This document shows, in pieces, positions 51,799-60,295 of a stretch of 64,000 nucleotides of DNA. The stretch lies in assembly GCF_040049275.1 (NCBI RefSeq), contig NZ_JBDZDT010000008.1, positions 124,001-188,000 of the forward strand. The letters run 5' to 3'. Position numbers and translations under genes: made by a program. Origin of the DNA: Aquabacter sp040049275 (lineage in GTDB: Bacteria; Pseudomonadota; Alphaproteobacteria; Rhizobiales; Xanthobacteraceae). Numbering within the stretch: position 1 is the stretch's first letter; the number at the start of each line of letters is the position of its first letter. Under the pieces are notes generated by a model. The model was not told the DNA's origin and searched no databases. It worked only from the letters and a program-made list of their open reading frames with translations.

Positions 51799-54558
51799 AT
51801 GGCCGTCGATCTGAAGCTGAAACTGTCCATCGCCAAAATCGCTGGTGCGACGGGTGAAGCGGTCACGCATTTCGATTGCCGGGCCATCAAGGGACGCGAG
51901 GCGATTTCGGAACCCTACCGGTTCGAGGCGTCCTTCCTGGCAAGCGATGCGACCTTGAGCACCATCCGAGGCAAGACCATTGTCGGAAAGAAGGGATGGC
52001 TCACCATCTCGGCCGGTTCCCAGGACAACTTCGGTTCGGGGACGGATTCTACTTCACCCCCCAATGCAAGCATCTTCGCCGGCATCATCCTGGAATTCCG
52101 TGTCGACGCGATCATGAACGCGCAAGGCCAATATGCCTGCTATGCTGTCTTGGCTCCAAGCATATCCGCCCTGAATTACAATCAAGTGTCGAACATATTT
52201 GCGACATCTGAAGTATCAAAGACTGATTTCATTAAAGGCCTGTTGTCCAGCAATCCCGACAATTCGACCACGGGTGGCCATCAGCAGAGCCTCGAATTCA
52301 ATGTTTCCTCGAGTATCAACGATATAAAGATTGAACTTCCGGATAATATTACAAAATACAACGAAACAGACTTTTCCTTCTTCTCTCGCATGGTTGAACA
52401 TTACGGAATATTCTATTACTTCGAACATGGAAAACCTGGTTCTGGCTCCGCAAATGTAAAATCCGACTACAGGGACAAAATCCGGATCGGAGCGCAGAAT
52501 GCGGACTTCCTTCGATTTTCATCCTCTCCAGTCGTGACCACCAACAACGCGACAACCGCAACGGATCTTCTGAATCCGTGCGTTCTGTCTTTTTCACAAG
52601 TGCAGAGGCCGCACGCCAAATCGTTCGTGGTCCGTGACTATAACGAGACCGGCCCGGCAAGTGACATGCTGGCCTCCAGCGAGGTCGTCGGCTTGAACGA
52701 AGGTCAAGATAACGACGGCATCGGATCCATTGTTGAATATGGCGACCATTTTGCTGATCACAATGAGGGCGTCGAGTTCGCAAAAATCCGCGCGCAGGAA
52801 CTCGCATGGCAGGCCAGCGTGTTCGAAGGCGAAAGCACGCTAATGGGGCTGCACGCCGGGATGATGCTTCAGATCAAGGGGTTCTCGTCGTCGAGCGCCG
52901 AGGAATACCTTGTTGTTTCCATCGAGCATTCCGCCGCGGCCTCGAACTATTGGCACCCCGACCTCGGCTTGGCCAAGGACGAACGGTATCGCAACCGCTT
53001 TGTCGCGATCCCCTCGTCATTGCAGTTTCGTCCCAAGCGCCAGACGCCGCGACCGGTCATGGCGGGCGTGTTCAATGCCGTGGTGGCGGGGGCGCCAAAG
53101 AAACGCGCCGTGCTTGATGGAGAGGACAAGTATCACGTCAATCTCCAGTTTGACGAAAGCGACAAAAAGCACGCCATGGGCACGCTGAATCCCAGCAGCG
53201 TCGCAGTGCGGCAGATCGAGCCCTACGCGAGTTCGGGCGTGGACGGGGTTGCGAGCGGCCTGCATTTTCCGCTGGTGCCCAACACCGAGGTCTTGATGGC
53301 CTACGTCAATGGCGATCCCGATCGGCCGATCATTGTCGGAGCGGCTTTCAACAGCATCAACCAGAACCTCGTCAAAAGCGCATCCTCCACCGCGAACCGC
53401 CTGCGCACCGCGGCGGGCACCCTGCTGGAGATGGAAGACGGGTCCGTCACCGAGGCGGGTGGGAAGGAGACGCGCGGCCCGCGCTATCTGCGCATGGATG
53501 TTCCGGTCTCCTATAACGACGCCGCCACTTCCGGCACCTATTTCCGGATGGGCGCCCAAGCAAGCGACGAGACGAAGGATGGCAAGAATGTTGTCGCGAC
53601 GGGGCTGACCTACACGGCCTCCGGCGTCGATGCCACCGGCGCGGGCATGACGAGCGATCCCATAAAGGGCTCTGGGAAGGGAATCCAACTTTACAGCCAG
53701 GATGATCTGGATGTGAACGTGCGCGGCGCCGGATTGATGAAATTCGGCAAGGGCCACACGACGGAGACCTCGACCGGGGATTCGACGCACACCGTGTCCC
53801 GAGGGCAGTATGTGCTGACGGCCCAAGGCGACATCATCATCACGGCCGGAGCCGTTTCTCAGACGGGGGGGGCCCCTTCGCCAGACGAGACCGCGCTAAA
53901 GTCCGCCGGCGCTCAGCCAAGCGGCACCGATCAGATGCCCACCAGCGCTCAGATGGGTGGCAGCACTCCGAAATCCCCTCGTGGTCAGATGGGCGGTCCC
54001 GCCCAGATGTCCGCCGCCCAGTCGGATGGCGCCGGTGGTGGGGGAGGCGGAGATGGTGGCGGGTCCTTCACGGTGAAATCGCAAGGGCCCACAAAAATCT
54101 TCACTTATGGGACATTCACGAAATACACGGCGGGTGAGTCCTTCACCGTATTTCTCGGCGCAGAGCAGACACTCAAAGCAGCCATGTCTATGACGGTGCA
54201 ATTGGGGGCGGCATTTACAGTGACCTTGGGCAGGAAAACTGATATTATTATAGGTGGGTCAACGAAAACCGTACTTGGGAGCGGCGACATGAAAGTCGCC
54301 ACGCGAGATGCTAAGATTTTAGCAGGCGCTGATCTTAAATTGGCTAGATCTGATAGTAAAATTCTTATCGGCGAAGACTTCAAAGTCTCAGGCTCGAACA
54401 AAACCATTCTAATGAATAAACTGACCTTAGCGAACCTAGCTACGATCAGTGACAAGATCAGATCTCATGTGGGTGAAATAAGTATAGGGAAAAACGCAAT
54501 CAAAACCGGTAAAAACTCTCTCGAATCCAAGATAAATAATCTGACCGTATTCACATAA
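51799..54558 (+). CDS. vgrG: VgrG, type VI secretion spike protein with unusual C-terminal extension
   Basis: 919 residues from ATG 51799 with an AAGGGGGAG ribosome site. The gp27-like N-terminal part (HFDCRAIKGREAISEPYRFE, FSFFSRMVEHYGIFYYFEHG), the OB-fold (YHVNLQFDESDKKHAMGTLN) and GLHFPLVPNTEVLMAYVNGD with DPDRPIIVGAAFNS are classical VgrG. From about residue 685 a linker rich in Gly, Gln and Met (SAQMGGSTPKSPRGQMGGPA and a run of seven glycines broken by Asp) leads to a beta-helix-like tail (TYGTFTKYTAGESFTVFLGA, DIIIGGSTKTVLGSGDMKVA). The last ~330 bp are markedly AT-richer with altered codon use. No toxin domain is recognised in the tail. Confidence 0.92.
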   Translation: MAVDLKLKLSIAKIAGATGEAVTHFDCRAIKGREAISEPYRFEASFLASDATLSTIRGKTIVGKKGWLTISAGSQDNFGSGTDSTSPPNASIFAGIILEFRVDAIMNAQGQYACYAVLAPSISALNYNQVSNIFATSEVSKTDFIKGLLSSNPDNSTTGGHQQSLEFNVSSSINDIKIELPDNITKYNETDFSFFSRMVEHYGIFYYFEHGKPGSGSANVKSDYRDKIRIGAQNADFLRFSSSPVVTTNNATTATDLLNPCVLSFSQVQRPHAKSFVVRDYNETGPASDMLASSEVVGLNEGQDNDGIGSIVEYGDHFADHNEGVEFAKIRAQELAWQASVFEGESTLMGLHAGMMLQIKGFSSSSAEEYLVVSIEHSAAASNYWHPDLGLAKDERYRNRFVAIPSSLQFRPKRQTPRPVMAGVFNAVVAGAPKKRAVLDGEDKYHVNLQFDESDKKHAMGTLNPSSVAVRQIEPYASSGVDGVASGLHFPLVPNTEVLMAYVNGDPDRPIIVGAAFNSINQNLVKSASSTANRLRTAAGTLLEMEDGSVTEAGGKETRGPRYLRMDVPVSYNDAATSGTYFRMGAQASDETKDGKNVVATGLTYTASGVDATGAGMTSDPIKGSGKGIQLYSQDDLDVNVRGAGLMKFGKGHTTETSTGDSTHTVSRGQYVLTAQGDIIITAGAVSQTGGAPSPDETALKSAGAQPSGTDQMPTSAQMGGSTPKSPRGQMGGPAQMSAAQSDGAGGGGGGDGGGSFTVKSQGPTKIFTYGTFTKYTAGESFTVFLGAEQTLKAAMSMTVQLGAAFTVTLGRKTDIIIGGSTKTVLGSGDMKVATRDAKILAGADLKLARSDSKILIGEDFKVSGSNKTILMNKLTLANLATISDKIRSHVGEISIGKNAIKTGKNSLESKINNLTVFT

Positions 54559-54560
54559 TC

Positions 54561-56372
54561 ATGACTGCCCCTTCCTCAGCACCAATTTTACCCCGAAGGC
54601 AGATCGAAGCCGCGACCCGCTTGATGAAGGATGGACGGCACGAAGAGGCGGAGATTCTCATCGCGCATATGCTGGCTGAGCGGCCCGGCGACGTGGATGC
54701 GCTGATACTGAAAGCGGCCATCGCCATGAAGCAGGGCGCGGTGGAGCCAGCTTACTTTCTACTGGCCGAACTCGCCTCGCAGGTGCCCGACCGCGCCGAC
54801 GTGATCGGCAATCTCGGCGCCGCCCATGCGGCGCTCGGGCGGACCGAGGAAGCGCTCGCCTGCCTCGAACAGGCGGTGTTGCTCGCGCCGGAGGATGCCC
54901 GGCGCCGAAGCGAGCTGGGGCGCATGCTGCTCATCCGGGGCGAGTTCGTCCGGGCGCGCGAAGAAATCGTGCGCATGCAGCAACTGGCGCTGCTGGCGGG
55001 CGATACGGAACTCCTGGCGGAGGGCTGGTCCGCAGCCGCCGCGCTGCTGATGCTGGAGGGCGAGCCCGCCCAGGCGGAAAAGGCGCTGCGCACCGCGCTG
55101 GACCTGCGCCCCGGCCATGGCGACGACCTCGCCATGCTGGCCACCTTGCTTGTGCATGCGGGGCGGACCGAGGAGGCGCTGCCCTTTGCCGAGCAGGCCT
55201 ATCTGGCGAGCCCTGCCAATCACGAGCGCGCCCTGTCGCTGGCCTCGTGCCTTGCCGATCTCGGCCGGCCGGCGGAGGCCGAGCGGCTGATCCGCCGCGT
55301 GATCGCCATCGCGCCCGCTTATGTGCCGGCGCAAGCGGCGCTGGCGCGCAGCCTGATCCGTCGCGGGGATACGGCAGGTGGCCTCGCGGTCTTCGCCCCC
55401 GTGGTGCGCCACCTCGCCGATGATCCGGACATGCTGCTGGAGATGGCGCGCCTCCTGCGCCTTGCCGGCGATCTCGACAAGGCCCTCGTCTTCGCCGATA
55501 GCGCGCTGAAGCTGGCGCCGGACAAGCCCGAGGCCCACCAGATGCGCACCCGTTTGCTCATGGGCATGGGGCGCTTCGATGAAGTATGGCCCGCTCCCAA
55601 GGAGCGGATGACGCCTGAGGCGTGGGGCCACACCCCGCTTTTCGTGCCGGAGGGCCTGGCGGCGGAGGAGGTGCTGCTGCTGGCGCGGTTCGCCCGCCAG
55701 TTGGTTCCAAGCGGCCGCCTTGCGTGCCATGCGGAGGCCGCCCTCGGTCCATTGCTGGAAGGCGTCGCGGGCCTCGCGCCAACCGAGTCCGCAGCGCCCG
55801 AGCAAGCCTGCCCGCTCACTGCCCTGCCCGAACTCCTGGGCGTATCGCCCGAGGACATGGCCGCGGAAGGCTATCTTGCCGTGGAGAAGACCCGGTATGA
55901 CCGGTGGGGCGAGCTGTTCTCCGGCCTCGCACGTCCGCTCATTGGCATCGTTTGGGATGGCGACCCCTCGGGGTTATCGCTTGACGCCCTCAAGGCGGCG
56001 CTCGCGGAGCCCGGGACGCTGGTGTCACTCGTTTTCGACCAGCGCCGCGCCCATCTACAGGGCGAGCAAGAGATCGTGGATGCGGGAGCACATTTCACGG
56101 ACGCGCGGGACCTCGTGGCGGCCGTCGCGCGGCTCGATCTGGTCTGCGGGGCGGATGGACTTGCGTTGCACGTGGCCGGCGCCCTGGCCCAGCCCGCCAT
56201 CGTGATCATTCCCCCCACCCAACCCTGGACGTGGGCGCACCGGAACGGGCGCTCCCTGTGGTATCCCAGCGCGCAGGTGGTTCGACAAGAGCAAGTCAGC
56301 GACTGGGATCCCGCGCTGGAAGCCTTGGGACAGGCCGTGCGCGAGAAGTTTTCTGTTGCTGGACTGATCTAG
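54561..56372 (+). CDS. TPR protein with C-terminal glycosyltransferase-like domain
   Basis: 603 residues. About nine to ten tetratricopeptide repeats fill residues 1-350 (NLGAAHAALGRTEEALACLE, LATLLVHAGRTEEALPFAEQ, RLLRLAGDLDKALVFADSAL). The C-terminal part (about 445-600) resembles the GT9/GT41-like fold seen in many TPR proteins: GIVWDGDPSGLSLDALKAAL, GADGLALHVAGALAQPAIVI, then PPTQPWTWAHRNGRSLWYPS. It starts 2 bp after vgrG, so it is part of the VgrG operon. It could modify spike or cargo, or act as an immunity/scaffold protein. Catalytic competence cannot be judged. Confidence 0.83.
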   Translation: MTAPSSAPILPRRQIEAATRLMKDGRHEEAEILIAHMLAERPGDVDALILKAAIAMKQGAVEPAYFLLAELASQVPDRADVIGNLGAAHAALGRTEEALACLEQAVLLAPEDARRRSELGRMLLIRGEFVRAREEIVRMQQLALLAGDTELLAEGWSAAAALLMLEGEPAQAEKALRTALDLRPGHGDDLAMLATLLVHAGRTEEALPFAEQAYLASPANHERALSLASCLADLGRPAEAERLIRRVIAIAPAYVPAQAALARSLIRRGDTAGGLAVFAPVVRHLADDPDMLLEMARLLRLAGDLDKALVFADSALKLAPDKPEAHQMRTRLLMGMGRFDEVWPAPKERMTPEAWGHTPLFVPEGLAAEEVLLLARFARQLVPSGRLACHAEAALGPLLEGVAGLAPTESAAPEQACPLTALPELLGVSPEDMAAEGYLAVEKTRYDRWGELFSGLARPLIGIVWDGDPSGLSLDALKAALAEPGTLVSLVFDQRRAHLQGEQEIVDAGAHFTDARDLVAAVARLDLVCGADGLALHVAGALAQPAIVIIPPTQPWTWAHRNGRSLWYPSAQVVRQEQVSDWDPALEALGQAVREKFSVAGLI

Positions 56373-56591
56373 AAGCAGCGGGCGCTCGAATGCCCCCCAA
56401 CGCCGCAATGCTGCCGCGCAGCCTTAGCCAATCCGACCAGCGAGCGTGGACCGACGCCACGGCCTCATCCCCGTGTGGTTCTGCTGCCTAAGGCCTGCCC
56501 AGCGGCGATATGACCTGCAATGGTGGGCCGGCCGTCGCCAACGCAGAGCGCCGGCTGGAGATGCTTTCGGGCGTCTCCATTGCTGTTGTCC

Positions 56592-57518
56592 TCAGCGGGG
56601 CAGCGCGCTGCCACCGCGATAGCCGAGCATCTGGTCGTAGAGATCGACGCGCCGGTCGCGGGGCAGGTCATTCAATTGGTTCCAGATGGACGCCGTGCGT
56701 GTCGCGACCACGTCGATGTCAGCATAGAGGATGGTGTCTTCGTCCGGTCCCGCGATGCGGCCGATGGGCCAGCCATTGGTGCAGGCGATGAGCGAGTTGC
56801 CCATGAAGCCGGAGGTGCGCTCCACGCCGATGCGGTCGGCGGTTGCGATGAAAACGGTGTTGGCGTGGGCGGCCGTCATGGCGAGGTAGGCCGCCATGCA
56901 GATGCCGCTGGCGTCATAGAGGGGCGGCGGCGTCCACACCCAGCCCGTGGGAATGCAGATGATGTCCGCGCCCTGCTGCGCCACGATGCGTGCGGTCTCT
57001 GGGAACCAGATGTCCCAGCACACGAGGAGCCCGATGCGGCCGATCCGCGTGTCGAACACGGGATAGCCGAGGTCACCGGGAGTGAAGAACAGCTTCTCTT
57101 CGTTCCAGAGATGGGTCTTGCGATACTTGCCGATGAAGCCCTCCGGCCCCACCAGAACAGCGGTGTCATAGAGCTTCGCCCCATCGAGTTCCGGCAGGCA
57201 GCCGACGATGTAGACGCCGCGCGTCCGCGCGAACTCCTCCCAGCCGCGCACCGTCGGGCCGGACGGCACGGGCTCGGAATGGGCATAGGCCTCTTTGCGG
57301 GAGAAGAAGGTGTAGCCGGTGGTGGCAAGCTCCGGCAACACGATGAGGTCTGCGCCCTCCGCGACGGCCGTGTTGAGCCGCTGCTCGACGGCGGCAAGGT
57401 TGGCCCCGCGATTCTCCAGCCCGACCTGCGGGTTGAACTGAACCACGGCAACCCGCGCCGGGCTATTGCGGCGGGGTGCGCCGGTTTCGGTGGCGATATC
57501 CTCAGGGTGCTCCGCCAT
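56592..57518 (-). CDS. nitrilase/carbon-nitrogen hydrolase superfamily amidase
   Basis: 308 residues from ATG 57518, chosen for its GGAGCGGAG site (ATG 57533 would add 5). The catalytic triad is visible: Glu63 (VLPELATTGY), Lys134 (GKYRKTHLWNEE) and Cys167 (LLVCWDIWFPE). The WNEEKLFF and PTGWVWTPPPLYD segments fit aliphatic amidase, carbamoylputrescine amidase or N-carbamoyl-amino-acid hydrolase branches. It cleaves a non-peptide C-N bond in the cytoplasm. It is divergent from an HxlR regulator with two operator-like repeats between. Confidence 0.9.
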   Translation of the reverse strand: MAEHPEDIATETGAPRRNSPARVAVVQFNPQVGLENRGANLAAVEQRLNTAVAEGADLIVLPELATTGYTFFSRKEAYAHSEPVPSGPTVRGWEEFARTRGVYIVGCLPELDGAKLYDTAVLVGPEGFIGKYRKTHLWNEEKLFFTPGDLGYPVFDTRIGRIGLLVCWDIWFPETARIVAQQGADIICIPTGWVWTPPPLYDASGICMAAYLAMTAAHANTVFIATADRIGVERTSGFMGNSLIACTNGWPIGRIAGPDEDTILYADIDVVATRTASIWNQLNDLPRDRRVDLYDQMLGYRGGSALPR

Positions 57519-57538
57519 GGGGCTCCGCTCCATTTCTA

Positions 57539-57590
57539 GTTCTATTATCGAACCATTTGGAATGAAGCCTGTCTAGTTCTATTTTAGAAC
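57539..57590. promoter_or_regulatory. tandem inverted-repeat operators between nitrilase and hxlR genes
   Basis: GTTCTATTATCGAAC (57539-57553) and GTTCTATTTTAGAAC (57576-57590) are two copies of a GTTCTA-N3-TAGAAC site, 37 bp apart start to start. The second is perfectly symmetrical. They lie 21 bp upstream of the nitrilase start and 26 bp upstream of the regulator start. HxlR/MarR-like winged helix proteins bind such sites. Confidence 0.75.
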
Positions 57591-57616
57591 CAAGCCACGC
57601 ATCCCCGGAGCAAGAA

Positions 57617-58105
57617 ATGAAGCGGAAGAGCATGGAGGAAGCCGAGTGCCCGGTGGCGCGCGCTCTGGACCTGATCGGAGATTGGTGGACACTGCTGATC
57701 GTGCGCGACGCCTTTGACGGCATGCGCCGGTTCAGCGACTTTCAGTCCAGCCTCGGCATTTCCAGGGGCATCCTTTCAGCCCGCCTTAAGGGGCTGGTGG
57801 ACTGTGGCATCCTGGAGATGGTGCCGCCGGAGGATGGCGGCGCGCATCATGACTATCTGCTGACGGCAAAAGGGGCAGCGCTGTTTCCCATCCTTGTGGG
57901 CCTGCGCCAATGGGGCGAGACGCACTGCTTCGAGCCCGGCGAACCCCATTCCATCCTGGTGGAGAGGACGACCGGCCGCAGGATCGGCCCGCTCAAGCTC
58001 GAGGATGCCTCAGGACAGCCTCTCGAGGCCGCCATGACGGAGGTCCGAAAGGTCGCTGCCGCGCCGGTGCGCACAGGAAGGAAACGCGCTGCGCAGAACG
58101 CTTAG
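57617..58105 (+). CDS. HxlR-family transcriptional regulator
   Basis: 162 residues. The conserved CPVARALDLIGDWWTLLIVR start, with its HxlR cysteine, is followed by the winged helix (RRFSDFQSSLGISRGILSAR, LKGLVDCGILEMV, YLLTAKGAALFPILVGLRQW). The C-terminal tail is basic (GRKRAAQNA). A GGAGC site precedes ATG 57617. HxlR proteins often sense electrophiles through the N-terminal Cys. Here it most likely controls the divergent nitrilase gene and itself. Confidence 0.92.
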   Translation: MKRKSMEEAECPVARALDLIGDWWTLLIVRDAFDGMRRFSDFQSSLGISRGILSARLKGLVDCGILEMVPPEDGGAHHDYLLTAKGAALFPILVGLRQWGETHCFEPGEPHSILVERTTGRRIGPLKLEDASGQPLEAAMTEVRKVAAAPVRTGRKRAAQNA

Positions 58106-58123
58106 GATCTGCCGGCGCGCCGC

Positions 58124-58225
58124 AACACCGGCGGCGAACTGTTCCGCGGCCCAGAAGTACGGCCCGCTATGGGAATTCACCCCATGGCAGATCGCGATGA
58201 CGGCACGCTCCAGCGAGCGGAATTC
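58124..58225 (-). pseudogene. alpha/beta hydrolase (monoacylglycerol lipase-like) fragment
   Basis: The reverse strand reads RSLERAVIAICHGVNSHSGP followed by YFWAAEQFAAG, the HGxNSHSGxYxxxAExFA block of lysophospholipase/monoacylglycerol lipase N-termini. There is no start or nucleophile elbow, and the frame is lost after about 34 codons. It lies directly behind the MOSC gene stop. It is a decayed gene remnant. Confidence 0.5.
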
Positions 58226-58908
58226 TAAGCGGGGCCATCGAGACGCGCTCCCCAATCCTCGACCTTGCCTGCGGCCAGCCGCTTGCGGCACGTCTGCCGC
58301 CATCCTTCGCTGAGCTCGGGAATCTCGGCAATCAGGCCGAGTTCATCCCTGTCGATCTCGCGGGCGAGCATCGCCCGCATCAGGCGGCCCACGGTCCATT
58401 CCGGCCTCGGCCGATGGTCGAGGCGGCAGGGGCTGCCCGGCACCACCTCGCCGGCCTCGATCACGCGGTAGTACCAGCCGGTTCGTGCCGTCGCGCGCAC
58501 GCGCTTCGGCAGCTCGGGCCAGCCGGAATGCGCGCCCAGCCGCCAGCATGGCTGGCGGCCCTGGCTGATCTGGAGACGAACGCCGCCAAGCCGATAGATG
58601 TCACCTACGCAGACATCATCCTCGGTGAGGCCCGCCGTCGAGATGTTCTCGCCGAATGCGGGGGCACGGTGGAAGGCGGGAACGTCCGGGTTCTCCAACC
58701 GCCACGCGGCGTAATGGTCGTGCGGATAATGATGGATCGCCTTTTCCAGGCCACCGTGATGCTGGGTGTCGCCCTGGGCGTCGCCGACGATGCCGGTACG
58801 GGTGATCGTCCACGGGCCGGGCATGGGCCGCTTGGCGATGCCGCTGGCGACAGCCCGCGGGCCAAGCGGCGCCAGCGTTCCGCAATAGAGGATGTCGATA
58901 GGCGTCAT
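58225..58908 (-). CDS. MOSC-domain protein (YiiM-like)
   Basis: 227 residues from ATG 58908. The MOSC domain (GIVGDAQGDTQHHGGLEKAI, HHYPHDHYAAW, AFGENISTAGLTEDDVCVGD, LQISQGRQPCWRLG with the conserved Cys121) is followed by the YiiM-type C-terminal helical segment (VIEAGEVVPG, TVGRLMRAMLAREIDRDELG). YiiM-like proteins bind Mo cofactor and reduce N-hydroxylated compounds such as 6-hydroxylaminopurine with a reductase partner. The start codon overlaps the redoxin stop, so the two are translationally coupled. Confidence 0.9.
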   Translation of the reverse strand: MTPIDILYCGTLAPLGPRAVASGIAKRPMPGPWTITRTGIVGDAQGDTQHHGGLEKAIHHYPHDHYAAWRLENPDVPAFHRAPAFGENISTAGLTEDDVCVGDIYRLGGVRLQISQGRQPCWRLGAHSGWPELPKRVRATARTGWYYRVIEAGEVVPGSPCRLDHRPRPEWTVGRLMRAMLAREIDRDELGLIAEIPELSEGWRQTCRKRLAAGKVEDWGARLDGPA

Positions 58909-59435
58909 CACGCCTCGCACGCTCCGCCCCCGCATCCGGCCGCGGCTTCGGAGATCGATGCCGGCGGCGACGCAGGGTGCGTGCCGGCGAGCTCCGCCGC
59001 AATCATGGCGCCGAGCGCCATGTCGCTGTCCTGTCCGAAGCCATGATGGCGGATCGTTCCGTCGCGGCCGATGAGGATGCTCGTGGGCGTCCCGCGCATT
59101 CCGTAGCGGGCCATGATCTCGGGAATCGGGCCCGTACCGGACGGCTGGTCGACCGCGATCGGAAATGTGTAGCGATATTCGTGGATGAAGGCGGCGAGCG
59201 AGACCGGCGTCATGGCGGCGTGATGCTCGAAGACCGCATGCAGGCCGATGACCTGAAGGTCCGAGCCGCGGAACAAATCGTGGGCGCGCTGAGCCTGCGG
59301 CGTTCCGTGGGACACGCAGCCCGGACACAGCATCTGGAACGCGTGCACGAGCACGGGTCGTCCGCGCAGGCCGGCAAGCGTCAGCAGGCCCGGACTGTTG
59401 AACCATTGCGAAACGACGAGTTCGGGAGCGATCAT
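58908..59435 (-). CDS. TlpA/AhpC-type redoxin with CPGC motif
   Basis: 175 residues from ATG 59435, with GGAGG at 59441-59445. A thioredoxin fold is seen: GRPVLVHAFQMLCPGCVSHG with CPGC at 37-40, RGTPTSILIGRDGTIRHHGF with the cis-Pro loop, and a C-terminal GCGGGACEA tail containing two more cysteines. No signal peptide is present, so it is cytoplasmic. It is a thiol-disulfide oxidoreductase or peroxiredoxin-like protein, possibly reducing the MOSC partner or a cofactor thiol. It is coupled to the MOSC gene (TGATG overlap). Confidence 0.85.
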   Translation of the reverse strand: MIAPELVVSQWFNSPGLLTLAGLRGRPVLVHAFQMLCPGCVSHGTPQAQRAHDLFRGSDLQVIGLHAVFEHHAAMTPVSLAAFIHEYRYTFPIAVDQPSGTGPIPEIMARYGMRGTPTSILIGRDGTIRHHGFGQDSDMALGAMIAAELAGTHPASPPASISEAAAGCGGGACEA

Positions 59436-59451
59436 GGGGGCCTCCGGCATG

Positions 59452-60162
59452 CTAGCGCCAGTTCCAGTTGACGGCGTCGAGCCACTCGGCAAAGAGCGCG
59501 CGGCTCGCGGTCTTCAATCTCTGACCGTGCGCCGCGCTGTCGGCGCGCAGGGTCCGCGGATCGATGCCGGCTGCCGCGATCTCGGCGGCATGCCCGATCA
59601 GCCACGCCTCGATTTCGTCGGCATCCACCTCGGCATGGAATTGCAGGCCGAGAATGTTGGGGCCGCGCGCGAACGCCTGGTGCGGGCACAGAGGCGTCGC
59701 GGCGAGGCTGAGTGCGCCGTCGGGAAGGTCGAGATTGTCGCCGTGCCAATGCAGCACCGGCACCCCCTCCAGATGGCGGAGCGGCGAGGATGCGGCCTCT
59801 GCCACCAACTCCACTGGCGCCCAGCCGATTTCCTTGGCCGGACCGGGCCGCACACCGGCGCCGAGCGCGGCTGCCATCATCTGCGCGCCGAGGCAGATCC
59901 CGAAGGTGGGCCCCCCAGCCGCGAGGCGCCGCTTAAGGATGGCCAGTTCGTCCGCGATCCACGGATACCGGTCCGCCTCACAGACCCCGACCGGGCCGCC
60001 CAGCACGATCAGCAGATCAGCGTCGAGCGGCGCGTGCGCATCGAGCCGACCCGCTCCTGCATCGAGCATGCGCACCTCGAAGCCGCGCTCGGCCAGGAGC
60101 GGGCCAAGCGTGCCGAGATGCTCAAAGGCAACGTGCCTTATTGCGACACACGAAAGCGGCAT
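59452..60162 (-). CDS. class I glutamine amidotransferase-like protein
   Basis: 236 residues from ATG 60162 (MPLSCVAIRHVAFEHLGTLG). The GATase triad is present: Cys90 in FGICLGAQMM, then His176 and Glu178 in LQFHAEVDADEIE. LIVLGGPVGVCEADRYPWIA is the oxyanion loop region. Stand-alone proteins of this kind (GuaA N-terminal-like) act as amidohydrolases or gamma-glutamyl peptidases on unusual substrates. It is first of three minus-strand genes, with the redoxin starting 16 bp downstream, and is divergent from a LysR gene. Confidence 0.88.
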   Translation of the reverse strand: MPLSCVAIRHVAFEHLGTLGPLLAERGFEVRMLDAGAGRLDAHAPLDADLLIVLGGPVGVCEADRYPWIADELAILKRRLAAGGPTFGICLGAQMMAAALGAGVRPGPAKEIGWAPVELVAEAASSPLRHLEGVPVLHWHGDNLDLPDGALSLAATPLCPHQAFARGPNILGLQFHAEVDADEIEAWLIGHAAEIAAAGIDPRTLRADSAAHGQRLKTASRALFAEWLDAVNWNWR

Positions 60163-60255
60163 GTTGCGCCCCCCGCCCAAGCTCTGGCTGTGACTGTGCG
60201 TTGGAATGTGCGGACGGCCCGCCTCCGGCGGAAGACGGCACTGGTTGTTGCCGGT

Positions 60256-60270
60256 ATAACGTGGGGTTAT
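60256..60270. promoter_or_regulatory. LysR-type operator box
   Basis: ATAAC (60256-60260) and GTTAT (60266-60270) form a 15-bp interrupted palindrome containing the T-N11-A pattern. It is 93 bp upstream of the GATase gene and 25 bp upstream of the divergent lysR start. Position suits both autoregulation and activation. Confidence 0.55.
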
Positions 60271-60295
60271 CACTGGAGCGGGGACGGAGGCGGCC

